Positions 1-5,848 of a DNA stretch of 14,589 nucleotides are shown here, in pieces. Positions within the stretch are counted from its first letter, which is position 1, and every line of letters begins with the position of its first letter. The notes under the pieces are model-generated. The model ran no database searches and was not told where the DNA came from. It saw only the letters and a program-made list of their open reading frames with translations. This DNA is from Bacteroidales bacterium UBA1733 (lineage in GTDB: Bacteria; Bacteroidota; Bacteroidia; Bacteroidales; UBA3663): assembly GCA_002315795.1 (NCBI GenBank), contig DCIF01000041.1, positions 1-14,589 of the forward strand, given 5' to 3'. A program made the position numbers and the translations under genes.

Positions 1-1965
1 CCGAGTTTTTATCGGACAGCAATAGGTATCTATGTATTTTTGATGAATCCTTCTAATCAGAAGTTAGATATTTTTAATGATTGTACAATTGTTAATATTG
101 AAGGGCAGAAATCATTGACAGGACTTGTCTCACCTTCCCTAATTATAGAGAATAATTCTGCTCGTACGGCTTGTTTTGAATATTTTCAGAAAGAGGCTTC
201 GCTTGTAGAAGAAGATCAAATTGCAAAGTTTGATGTAAAGACCTTGAGCCAGAGTGATTATGCAAGTATAGATGAAGGAATCAATGTGTTAGTTGGAGAG
301 GATAAATATTTCTGTATGAACACAGTCAATCATGTGCATACATTTATCGTTGGACAATCTGGCTCTGGCAAATCTGTATTCTTACACAATATCATCAGTT
401 CTTGTATCTTACAGTATGCACCTGAAGATTTGCAGCTCTATTTGCTTGACTTTAAGCTAGGTGGTGTTGAGTTTAACAGATATAAGGGTGTAAGGCATAT
501 CAAGGCAATGCTTGTAGATAATTCTGATCAGCAGGTTACTCTTGAAATACTCCGTGAATTGCGCAATAGCATGGCGGAACGGGGAAGAATGTTGCGTGAT
601 AGCGGTGTGTCAAATATTCGTGAATATAATCAAGAACATCCAAGTGAGCGCATGCCTCATGTTTTATTATTAGCTGATGAGTGTCATGAGATGTTCCGAG
701 CTGATGATTCTATACCACGTGCAGTAAGTAATGAAATCTCAGATATTATTACAAAGATAGCTAAAGAAGGTCGTAGCCAGGGTGTGCATTTGATCCTTGC
801 TACACAGACTCTTTCGGGTGCTGAAATATCAAACGAGATTCTGAACAATGTTTCTGACCACTACTTGCTGAAGTGTGCTGCTTCTGATTCAGAGCGCTTA
901 GTTCCTGGTAGTTCCGACATCACGGCAATGCAGGCAACTGGTCAGATCTATTATCATCATGTAGATGAACAGCAGCAGTTCCAGGCTTTCTATACAAATA
1001 AAGAGGAAGCAGCTAAGATTGTTACTTCAAGCATTCAGAAAGCAGAATCGCATAAGAGTAATGGAGAGTTCTATTTCAGCGGTGCACAAATCTTTGATCT
1101 TGAAGCTTCTGTGATGAAGGAGAATAGAAAGATCAAAAAGATGCCTGTGGTTTATCTGGGTAAGAGTATTGATCTTAAACAGAAGGATATCAATATCCCT
1201 TTGAAGGAAGATTATAGTGAAAATGTGCTTCTGTTTGGCTTGAATAACGGAGAGCAGGTGACCCGTGTAGCATTGAATATGTTGCTGTCATCTGTCATGG
1301 CTTCAAAGATCGGAGAATTTGATCTTCCAATCAAGGTCATCAACTGCTTAGGCAATGAAGAGAGTATCTATGAGGATTTGATCGATGACATTGAAGATGC
1401 TGAGCTTTGTCAGATGATAAGACGCCGAGAACGTGGTGAGTTCTTGCAGAAGATGGCAGAATCGATAAAGGATGGATCTGCAGAATCTGCATTGATTTTC
1501 ATACTGGGTCAGGATAAGTTCCGTGAACTGAAGATGGATTTGGAGTTTGATGGTCAGGACGCTGCACCAGCAGATGATTTCGCCTCGATGTTAGGATCTT
1601 TCAGCAGTTCAGGTGGTGATAACTTTAAGACCTATCGCCAGGCGTTGGAATTCATTCTTGACCGGGGTCCAGAAGTTGGTGTGCACTCTATCGTACAACT
1701 GGAGAAGCCTACCAATCTGCTCTTCGAAGATTTGATGGCAAAAGAGATTTTCAAGAAGTTCAAGCATCTGGTTATGTTGCGCTCGGATGAGATGACTGCA
1801 AGTCGTTTGAATCTGCGTGATGATATCCGATTGGAGAATTTAAGTTCTGAACCAGAACGCTTGCGAGCCTATTACTATGCAGAAGAGAGTGATAGTTACA
1901 CACTCTTTACTCCATATAGCCAAAGTGGGAAATCTACAATCTTAAAACAAATTGAAAAACTATAA
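1..1965 (+). CDS. FtsK/SpoIIIE (EssC/EccC-like) ATPase, 5'-truncated by window edge
   Basis: The reading frame is open from base 1 without a stop, so this is the 3' part (654 codons) of a longer gene; TTG 40 and ATG 43 are probably internal. One complete FtsK-type P-loop domain is visible: Walker A GQSGSGKS at nt 352-375, Walker B LLLADE at nt 664-681, then an ATQT sensor-like motif. A second, degenerate ATPase-like domain follows: its P-loop position reads FGLNNGEQVTR (nt 1234-1266) and lacks the Lys-Ser/Thr. Tandem FtsK-like domains with degenerate members are typical of the EssC/EccC motor ATPases of type VII secretion. The last residues contain SQSGKST (nt 1918-1938), which resembles a P-loop but has no domain after it. 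The next gene, a WXG100-like protein, starts 5 nt downstream, which supports an ESX-like reading over chromosome segregation. Membrane segments, if any, would lie upstream of the window. Family assignment is strong; the system assignment is inferred. Confidence 0.88.
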   Translation, partial: PSFYRTAIGIYVFLMNPSNQKLDIFNDCTIVNIEGQKSLTGLVSPSLIIENNSARTACFEYFQKEASLVEEDQIAKFDVKTLSQSDYASIDEGINVLVGEDKYFCMNTVNHVHTFIVGQSGSGKSVFLHNIISSCILQYAPEDLQLYLLDFKLGGVEFNRYKGVRHIKAMLVDNSDQQVTLEILRELRNSMAERGRMLRDSGVSNIREYNQEHPSERMPHVLLLADECHEMFRADDSIPRAVSNEISDIITKIAKEGRSQGVHLILATQTLSGAEISNEILNNVSDHYLLKCAASDSERLVPGSSDITAMQATGQIYYHHVDEQQQFQAFYTNKEEAAKIVTSSIQKAESHKSNGEFYFSGAQIFDLEASVMKENRKIKKMPVVYLGKSIDLKQKDINIPLKEDYSENVLLFGLNNGEQVTRVALNMLLSSVMASKIGEFDLPIKVINCLGNEESIYEDLIDDIEDAELCQMIRRRERGEFLQKMAESIKDGSAESALIFILGQDKFRELKMDLEFDGQDAAPADDFASMLGSFSSSGGDNFKTYRQALEFILDRGPEVGVHSIVQLEKPTNLLFEDLMAKEIFKKFKHLVMLRSDEMTASRLNLRDDIRLENLSSEPERLRAYYYAEESDSYTLFTPYSQSGKSTILKQIEKL

Positions 1966-1970
1966 ATCTT

Positions 1971-2252
1971 ATGGCACAGGAAGTCGGTGTACGTAATGTA
2001 CAAGAATTAAAGCAATTCGGTAAGGATCTAAAGAAGCTTAGCGAGCAGTTGTCTGCAACCTTTCATGCAGCTGAGAAGAAAATGCATCAGGTGTGTGAAG
2101 GCTGGAACGATAATGTGAACCAGAAATTCATGGGAGAGTTTTCGAAAGATGCTAAGGAAATCGACCAGATAGCTCAGCGTATGGCAAACTTCTCTCAGTT
2201 CATCGGAAAGAGCAGTGAGATCCTGGATATGTATCAACATAATAAATTCTGA
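1971..2252 (+). CDS. WXG100-like small helical protein (93 aa)
   Basis: The protein is 93 residues, apparently all-helical, without Pro or a signal peptide. A central W45-N46-D47 motif, followed by Phe53, lies at the place where WXG100 proteins carry the W-x-G turn of their helical hairpin. Length, mid-protein Trp and heptad-like hydrophobic spacing on both sides fit a WXG100 (ESAT-6-like) fold. The Gly is replaced by Asp, and I see no canonical C-terminal YxxxD/E secretion signal (the tail is LDMYQHNKF). It starts 5 nt after the FtsK-like ATPase gene and ends 5 nt before a coiled-coil gene. In classical ESX systems such proteins are secreted substrates recognised by the EssC/EccC ATPase; a similar partnership here is inference from context. 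It could instead be an unrelated two-helix protein. Confidence 0.75.
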   Translation: MAQEVGVRNVQELKQFGKDLKKLSEQLSATFHAAEKKMHQVCEGWNDNVNQKFMGEFSKDAKEIDQIAQRMANFSQFIGKSSEILDMYQHNKF

Positions 2253-2257
2253 GACAG

Positions 2258-2731
2258 ATGGCTTCTGATGCAAGCATAAAACGAGTTGAAGAGTTAGGAG
2301 TATATTCTTCGCATCTGCAAGGTTTCTGCGATTCTATGGTTAAGAATGGAACTAGTTTTGTAAATGTTATGGCGCAAAAGTTTCAAAATCTTAGTCAAAA
2401 CATTAAAGAAGCTGAAGAAATTGTGAAGATGCTCCGGCAGGCAGATCTTGAGGCGGAAAATCAGTTGGCTTTTCGCAAAGAAGGTAGTGATTTAGCTATG
2501 TTGCAGCAGCAATATAACAATGCACATGACAAGCTTGTTACTGCCAATCGCCTATTAAGTCAGCTTAGATCAAAAGTTAATGTTGCAAGAGGTGCAGTGA
2601 TGGTAATGTCTGAAAATACCCGTTCTTTTCAATTTGAAACAAAACAGAAAATAGAGAGCGGTCGTCAAACATTGAAGAAAGCAGCCGATCAGCTCATGCA
2701 GTATAAAGAGTCCCAGAAGCAAATGAAATGA
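2258..2731 (+). CDS. Coiled-coil protein of the FtsK/WXG100-like operon (157 aa)
   Basis: I do not recognise a family. The 157 residues are almost entirely predicted helix, with no Trp, no Pro and many Gln, Lys, Glu and Ala. Two long amphipathic stretches (about residues 35-110 and 118-157) look like coiled coil. There is no signal peptide or membrane segment. ATG 2258 follows the WXG100-like stop by 5 nt, and the stop precedes the next gene by 7 nt, so it is co-transcribed. The N-terminal part is about the size of a helical hairpin, so it could be a longer relative of its neighbours, such as an LXG-like or chaperone-like partner, but no diagnostic motif is present. A structural or partner-binding role in the ATPase/WXG100-like system is inferred from position only. 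Confidence 0.75.
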   Translation: MASDASIKRVEELGVYSSHLQGFCDSMVKNGTSFVNVMAQKFQNLSQNIKEAEEIVKMLRQADLEAENQLAFRKEGSDLAMLQQQYNNAHDKLVTANRLLSQLRSKVNVARGAVMVMSENTRSFQFETKQKIESGRQTLKKAADQLMQYKESQKQMK

Positions 2732-2738
2732 TAAGAAT

Positions 2739-2981
2739 ATGGATCCGCTTGTATTGATGAATAATGATATGGCCACATTGATGATGAGTTCGCAGAAAGT
2801 TTTCGAACTTTGGAATGATAAGGTCGCTTATGATATGAAGAATCATTGTATTGATATTATTCAGAAGAGATGGAATGACCATCTAAATGAAATGAATACG
2901 AGTATGAATCTCTATATGCGAGCAGAGAGAGATGTGGATAAGATCATGAGGTCTTTGAGAAAGCTGTGTAATGACAGATAA
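2739..2981 (+). CDS. Small helical protein with two WND motifs (80 aa), WXG100-like
   Basis: An 80-residue helical protein, rich in Met, Asn and Asp, without signal peptide or Pro beyond residue 3. It carries W-N-D twice, at residues 25-27 and 45-47. The second falls at exactly the same residue number as the single WND of the 93-aa protein two genes upstream. A short amphipathic C-terminal helix follows (about residues 48-78). It is part of the same tight operon (7 nt after the coiled-coil gene, 10 nt before the next small ORF). I read it as a divergent WXG100-like member, possibly forming a heteromer with the 93-aa protein as EsxA and EsxB do. That pairing is inference; the motif is short and needs a profile or structure test. 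Confidence 0.65.
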   Translation: MDPLVLMNNDMATLMMSSQKVFELWNDKVAYDMKNHCIDIIQKRWNDHLNEMNTSMNLYMRAERDVDKIMRSLRKLCNDR

Positions 2982-2991
2982 ATATAATAAT

Positions 2992-3087
2992 ATGGAAACT
3001 CTTGTTCAAATTGCGCATGCACTCTACAAATATGTAGATACATTGCAGAAAATAGAAAAAGAAAATAATGAATCAAAAAAGGATTAA
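2992..3087 (+). CDS. Candidate 31-aa microprotein
   Basis: ATG 2992 opens a 31-codon frame ending at TAA 3085-3087. It fills the gap between the 80-aa gene (stop 2981) and the zinc-ribbon gene (ATG 3091), leaving 10 nt before and 3 nt after, the same kind of spacing as the rest of the operon. The product starts METLVQIAHALYKYVDTLQK and would form one amphipathic helix with a highly charged Lys/Glu/Asn tail. No family is recognised. If the frame is not translated, the alternative is a 109-nt non-coding spacer, which would be out of keeping with the 3-10 nt spacing elsewhere in this operon. It could act as a helical partner of the WXG100-like proteins. Confidence 0.45.
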   Translation: METLVQIAHALYKYVDTLQKIEKENNESKKD

Positions 3088-3090
3088 GAT

Positions 3091-3813
3091 ATGAAATGCA
3101 TAAAATGTGGAAAGGAAATCCCTGATGGAAATAATTTCTTTATCTATTGCGGTGCTAAACAACCGACAAATAGTGCTCTTTCACAATTGGGAACGTCAAA
3201 AGTGGAGAAAAATATAACAGAAGATGCGTTTACCAAACCAAAGAAGAGTTATCGAAAATGGATATGGCTTGCTGTATTTGTATGTATAGGTATTGCCGGC
3301 ATACTAAAGGAAGAAGAACATGAGGAAGAACCAATACCGACAAATGAAATTACAGCTCCAACGGAAGTGCAAAGTGTCCAATCGAATAATGTGAATACAC
3401 AGAATCTTTCTTCAATAAGCCAGAGTGAAGAGCCTGTAATTGCAGCAGAAGAAACTCCTGTTACTGAGGATGTGGTAGATGAGGAAGGGGTTGAACTAAC
3501 TGAATATTATATGGGTTTAATAGATGGAAAGTATCCGATAACCGTTGACCTTTATATAGATTTGGAAAAAGCCAAGGGTACTTATTATTATGACAAGAAT
3601 GGTCCGGATAATCGTTTGACACTAGATGGCGAATGGGTGGAAAATGATGAAGGTGGCTCAAATCTGGTGATTAAAGAGTATAATGCTAAAGGAAAGTTGA
3701 TAGGAACTTTCACCGTAGAAGGCTATAGTGAAGATATGGACTATCTGGACGGAACTTATACTTTGCTGTCGAAGGACAAGAAGATGCCATTTGTGCTGAA
3801 TCTTCAGCAATAA
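3091..3813 (+). CDS. Zinc-ribbon, single-membrane-span protein with C-terminal beta domain (240 aa)
   Basis: Three parts are visible. Residues 1-23 look like a short N-terminal zinc ribbon (MKCIKCGKEIPDG...FFIYCGAK). Residues 57-72 (WIWLAVFVCIGIAGIL, preceded by Lys/Arg) form one membrane helix. After an acidic, low-complexity linker (about 73-128), residues 130-240 form a beta-strand-rich domain (for example GKYPITVDLYIDLEKAKGTY) of a lipocalin-like type I associate with extracytoplasmic Bacteroidota proteins. The positive-inside rule places the ribbon in the cytoplasm and the beta domain in the periplasm. The ribbon has only three of the usual four Cys: the first of the second pair is Phe17 (TTT 3139-3141). 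As last gene of the operon before a terminator, it could be a membrane anchor or regulator of the ATPase system; that is inference. Confidence 0.8.
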   Translation: MKCIKCGKEIPDGNNFFIYCGAKQPTNSALSQLGTSKVEKNITEDAFTKPKKSYRKWIWLAVFVCIGIAGILKEEEHEEEPIPTNEITAPTEVQSVQSNNVNTQNLSSISQSEEPVIAAEETPVTEDVVDEEGVELTEYYMGLIDGKYPITVDLYIDLEKAKGTYYYDKNGPDNRLTLDGEWVENDEGGSNLVIKEYNAKGKLIGTFTVEGYSEDMDYLDGTYTLLSKDKKMPFVLNLQQ

Positions 3814-3833
3814 AAGTTTCGTGAAAAATCAAG

Positions 3834-3867
3834 ACCGCTTTCCGATTCATTGGGGAGCGGTTTTGTT
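3834..3867 (+). terminator. Rho-independent terminator of the FtsK/WXG100-like operon
   Basis: The stem is ACCGCTTTCC (3834-3843) paired with GGGGAGCGGT (3852-3861), 10 bp including two G-U pairs. The loop is 8 nt and the run TTTTGTT follows. It lies 21 nt after the stop of the zinc-ribbon gene and separates this operon from the next module. Confidence 0.85.
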
Positions 3868-3955
3868 ATCAAGTGTTTTGCCTTAGTAGTATTTGAGAGG
3901 TTGCAGCCTTATATATATAAATAATGTGTAACTGAAGTAGATTTTCGAATAAAAA

Positions 3956-3987
3956 TTTGGAAGTGTCGCAGAAAATGTGTTTCTTTG
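3956..3987 (+). promoter_or_regulatory. Putative Bacteroidota promoter for the DUF3791/DUF3990 module
   Basis: A TTTG (-33 element, 3956-3959) is followed, after exactly 20 nt, by TTTCTTTG (3980-3987). The latter matches TAnnTTTG except for the A and continues with CA as in the stronger promoters of this window. Predicted transcription would start about 30-35 nt before ATG 4027. The -7 mismatch keeps confidence moderate. The rest of 3868-4026 is AT-rich and holds nothing else I can name. Confidence 0.45.
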
Positions 3988-4026
3988 CAGCGTAATTTGC
4001 ATGTGAAATACATAAATCTCCGAGTA

Positions 4027-4263
4027 ATGACGACTTTCAACGATGCAGATAAATATAGAAAGATTCACTTTGCTGTAATGGCTATCGAAAGTGGAGCTAA
4101 GAAGATGCATATCTCAGCTCCACAGATGGTGTGCCGCCTAAATAATGTTGATTTGATACACAAGCGTCTTATTCGTCATTATGATATTCTTCACACTCAG
4201 AGTTTGGAGTATGTGACTGATGATATTGTGGAGACATTAAAGAATAGGGAGGCAAAGTTATGA
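4027..4263 (+). CDS. DUF3791-like small protein (78 aa), first gene of toxin-antitoxin-like module
   Basis: I chose ATG 4027. The frame extends upstream to TTG 3985, but that codon overlaps the predicted -7 promoter element. The 78-residue helical product has the pattern I associate with DUF3791: an N-terminal helix (YRKIHFAVMAIESGAK), then IS-x-P-x-M, then a region ending DILHTQSLEYVTDDIVETL. Its stop overlaps the next start (ATGA, 4260-4263), implying translational coupling, and AGGGAGG (4246-4252), an unusual Shine-Dalgarno-like run for this phylum, precedes that start. DUF3791 genes commonly sit beside DUF3990 genes; a role as antitoxin or accessory partner is inferred from order and size, not shown. 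Confidence 0.75.
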   Translation: MTTFNDADKYRKIHFAVMAIESGAKKMHISAPQMVCRLNNVDLIHKRLIRHYDILHTQSLEYVTDDIVETLKNREAKL

Positions 4264-4760
4264 TAAAATTATTCCATGGTTCATATATCAAGGTTGAAAT
4301 GCCTTTAGCAGATGCTGGCAGGAGAAATCTAGACTTTGGACGCGGCTTTTATGTTACAAACCTGCAATCTCAAGCAGAAAAATGGGCTCTTGTTGTCGGT
4401 GGAAGACACAATGATGAGGACGAGGGAATTGTCAACGAATATGAAATCGACGAGATTGTTTTGAATTCTTATCACGTGCTCCGTTTCCCTGTCTATGATA
4501 TTTCCTGGTTAGATTTTGTCGTTGCAAATCGTCATGGAGAAGATGCTGCACAAGGGTATGATGTTGTAGAAGGTGGTGTTGCAAACGATCAGGTGATTGA
4601 TACTGTAGAGGATTATGAAATGGGTCGTATCACAGCAGAACAGGCTCTTGATCAGTTGCGCTTTAAGAAGCCTAATCATCAGTTATGCATTCGTAATCAG
4701 GAGATTCTTGATAATCATCTGCATTTCGTTTCAAGTTACATAATTAAAGGAGATGACTGA
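4260..4760 (+). CDS. DUF3990-type, ADP-ribosyltransferase-like protein (166 aa)
   Basis: The N-terminus LFHGSY (residues 4-9) and DFGRGFYVT (25-33) match the DUF3990 pattern. They resemble the first two motifs of the ADP-ribosyltransferase superfamily: a His in H-G-S, and a Tyr in G-x-G-F-Y-x-T, which shape the NAD pocket. Further family-like segments are GYDVVEGGVAND (99-110) and NHQLCIRNQEIL (139-150), where a Gln/Glu would complete the active site. There is no signal peptide or secretion domain, so it likely acts in the cytoplasm. It overlaps the upstream small gene by 4 nt and lies 3 nt before another, as in a toxin flanked by partners. The target is unknown; activity and toxicity are inference. 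Recognition of the family is from memory of its motifs. Confidence 0.78.
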   Translation: MIKLFHGSYIKVEMPLADAGRRNLDFGRGFYVTNLQSQAEKWALVVGGRHNDEDEGIVNEYEIDEIVLNSYHVLRFPVYDISWLDFVVANRHGEDAAQGYDVVEGGVANDQVIDTVEDYEMGRITAEQALDQLRFKKPNHQLCIRNQEILDNHLHFVSSYIIKGDD

Positions 4761-4763
4761 TTT

Positions 4764-4985
4764 ATGAGAGAAAGTGTACTATGGCGTAAGATTGCACGTA
4801 TAGTGCTACTTGTAGCCGAAGAACAAAAAATATCAGAGGAGCAGGCTCTCTCTTTCTTTTATCAGAGTCGTGTGTATAAAATGTTGAAAGATGAGCGTTA
4901 TGGACTCCAAGTGATGAGTGACGTTTATATCCTTGACGAATATATGAATGAGGTTAGAGCTCTAGAAGAGAGAAATGATAAATAA
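4764..4985 (+). CDS. Second DUF3791-like small protein (73 aa)
   Basis: The gene starts 3 nt after the DUF3990-type stop. AAAGGAG (4746-4752) lies 11 nt upstream of the ATG, inside the preceding gene. The 73-residue, helical, charged protein has the same general layout as the 78-aa gene on the other side of the toxin-like gene: an N-terminal helix (LWRKIARIVLLVAEE), an ISEEQ turn, a Tyr/Lys-rich middle, and a C-terminal YILDEYMNEV segment. It lacks the LHTQ motif of the first. I read it as a diverged DUF3791 member, so the toxin-like gene has two different small partners. It converges on coaX with only 13 nt between the two stops. Confidence 0.7.
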   Translation: MRESVLWRKIARIVLLVAEEQKISEEQALSFFYQSRVYKMLKDERYGLQVMSDVYILDEYMNEVRALEERNDK

Positions 4986-4998
4986 ACTTAGAACTGTT

Positions 4999-5787
4999 TT
5001 ATACTTGCTCTATAGAGCGACTCTTGAAATCGGAATAGATATAGTACAACCCCTTAAGCAGCAAGTCCGGATCATACTGGATCTGATGATGGCAATGGGG
5101 AAGGACGAGCTGACTGATACCACCAGTGGCAACCACGGTAAATGGTTGCTGCTGGTCTTTTTCTATACGGTCGATGAGACCGTCGATCATCGATGCATAG
5201 CCATAGACGATGCCACTCTGCATGCATTCCACGGTGTTGCGACCGATGAGATGCTCGGGTGCCTGGATGGTAATATGAGGAAGCTGCGAGGCTTTCTGAC
5301 TGAGCGAGGTGAGCGAGGTACGAGCACCTGGGATGATCATGCCACCGATATGATGTCCTCTTTTGTCGATGACGCTGATGGTGGTGGCTGTACCCATATC
5401 GACAATCATCAGAGGGAGGTCGTATTGATGCATGGCTCCTACTGCGTCGGCAATCCGATCAGCGCCAAGGGTCTGAGGCTGGTCGATGTCGGTTTGCAAA
5501 CCCGATCCCACGCCTTGCTGACCTACGATGAGCACTTTATGGCCGATGAGCATCTCGGCTGCTTGTGCTAACTGCAAGGTCAACTCGGGAACAACAGACG
5601 AGATGATGCCATCGGTCAGGTCTTTGGCCGACACGTTGAAGACGTCGAGCAGTTGACGAAGTTGCAGGAGCAGGCCATGGCTGGTCTGACTGCGGTCGGT
5701 GGCAAGACGGGCCGTATGAACTACTTCAGGACCCTGCATGAGGCCGATGACAAGATTGGTATTTCCAAGATCGAGTGCAAGAAGCAT
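4999..5787 (-). CDS. coaX: Type III pantothenate kinase
   Basis: CoaX phosphorylates pantothenate to 4'-phosphopantothenate, the first committed CoA step, in the cytoplasm. The 262-aa product has the ASKHA-fold signatures in order: DLGNTN (residues 6-11), GADRIADA (108-115, with the catalytic Asp110), DMGTATTI (130-137) and GGMIIPG (148-154). These are diagnostic of type III rather than the CoaA or CoaW kinases. The length is slightly above what I recall as usual for the family; the extra residues are at the C-terminus, which covers the 12-nt palindrome at 5007-5018. It is the last gene of the pan/coa cluster, 48 nt after coaBC, with a heptamer repeat in that gap. No clear terminator follows; the opposite gene ends 13 nt beyond its stop. 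Confidence 0.95.
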   Translation of the reverse strand: MLLALDLGNTNLVIGLMQGPEVVHTARLATDRSQTSHGLLLQLRQLLDVFNVSAKDLTDGIISSVVPELTLQLAQAAEMLIGHKVLIVGQQGVGSGLQTDIDQPQTLGADRIADAVGAMHQYDLPLMIVDMGTATTISVIDKRGHHIGGMIIPGARTSLTSLSQKASQLPHITIQAPEHLIGRNTVECMQSGIVYGYASMIDGLIDRIEKDQQQPFTVVATGGISQLVLPHCHHQIQYDPDLLLKGLYYIYSDFKSRSIEQV

Positions 5788-5799
5788 GGAGGCTTATGG

Positions 5800-5848
5800 A
5801 TTACTAATTACGAATTACGAATTACAAATTACGGATTACATATTAAGA
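5800..5848. repeat. Seven tandem heptamers ATTACNN between coaX and coaBC
   Basis: Perfectly phased 7-nt units run ATTACTA, ATTACGA, ATTACGA, ATTACAA, ATTACGG, ATTACAT and ATTAAGA (last diverged). The array fills the gap and enters the 3' end of coaBC, whose stop codon (5836-5838) lies inside the sixth unit. Such ATTACGA heptamers occur as dispersed intergenic repeats in various bacterial genomes, by my recollection including Bacteroidota; whether this copy is mobile or functional cannot be judged here. Confidence 0.9.

Noticed and set aside
40..45. TTG 40 or ATG 43 as true start of the FtsK-like gene
   Set aside because: The frame is open to base 1, and known relatives are much longer, so the start is most likely outside the window.
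4975..5571. 198-codon plus-strand frame
   Set aside because: It is antisense to coaX, which has all type III pantothenate kinase motifs.
5800..5848. CRISPR-like array
   Set aside because: Units are 7 nt with no spacers, and no cas genes are present.
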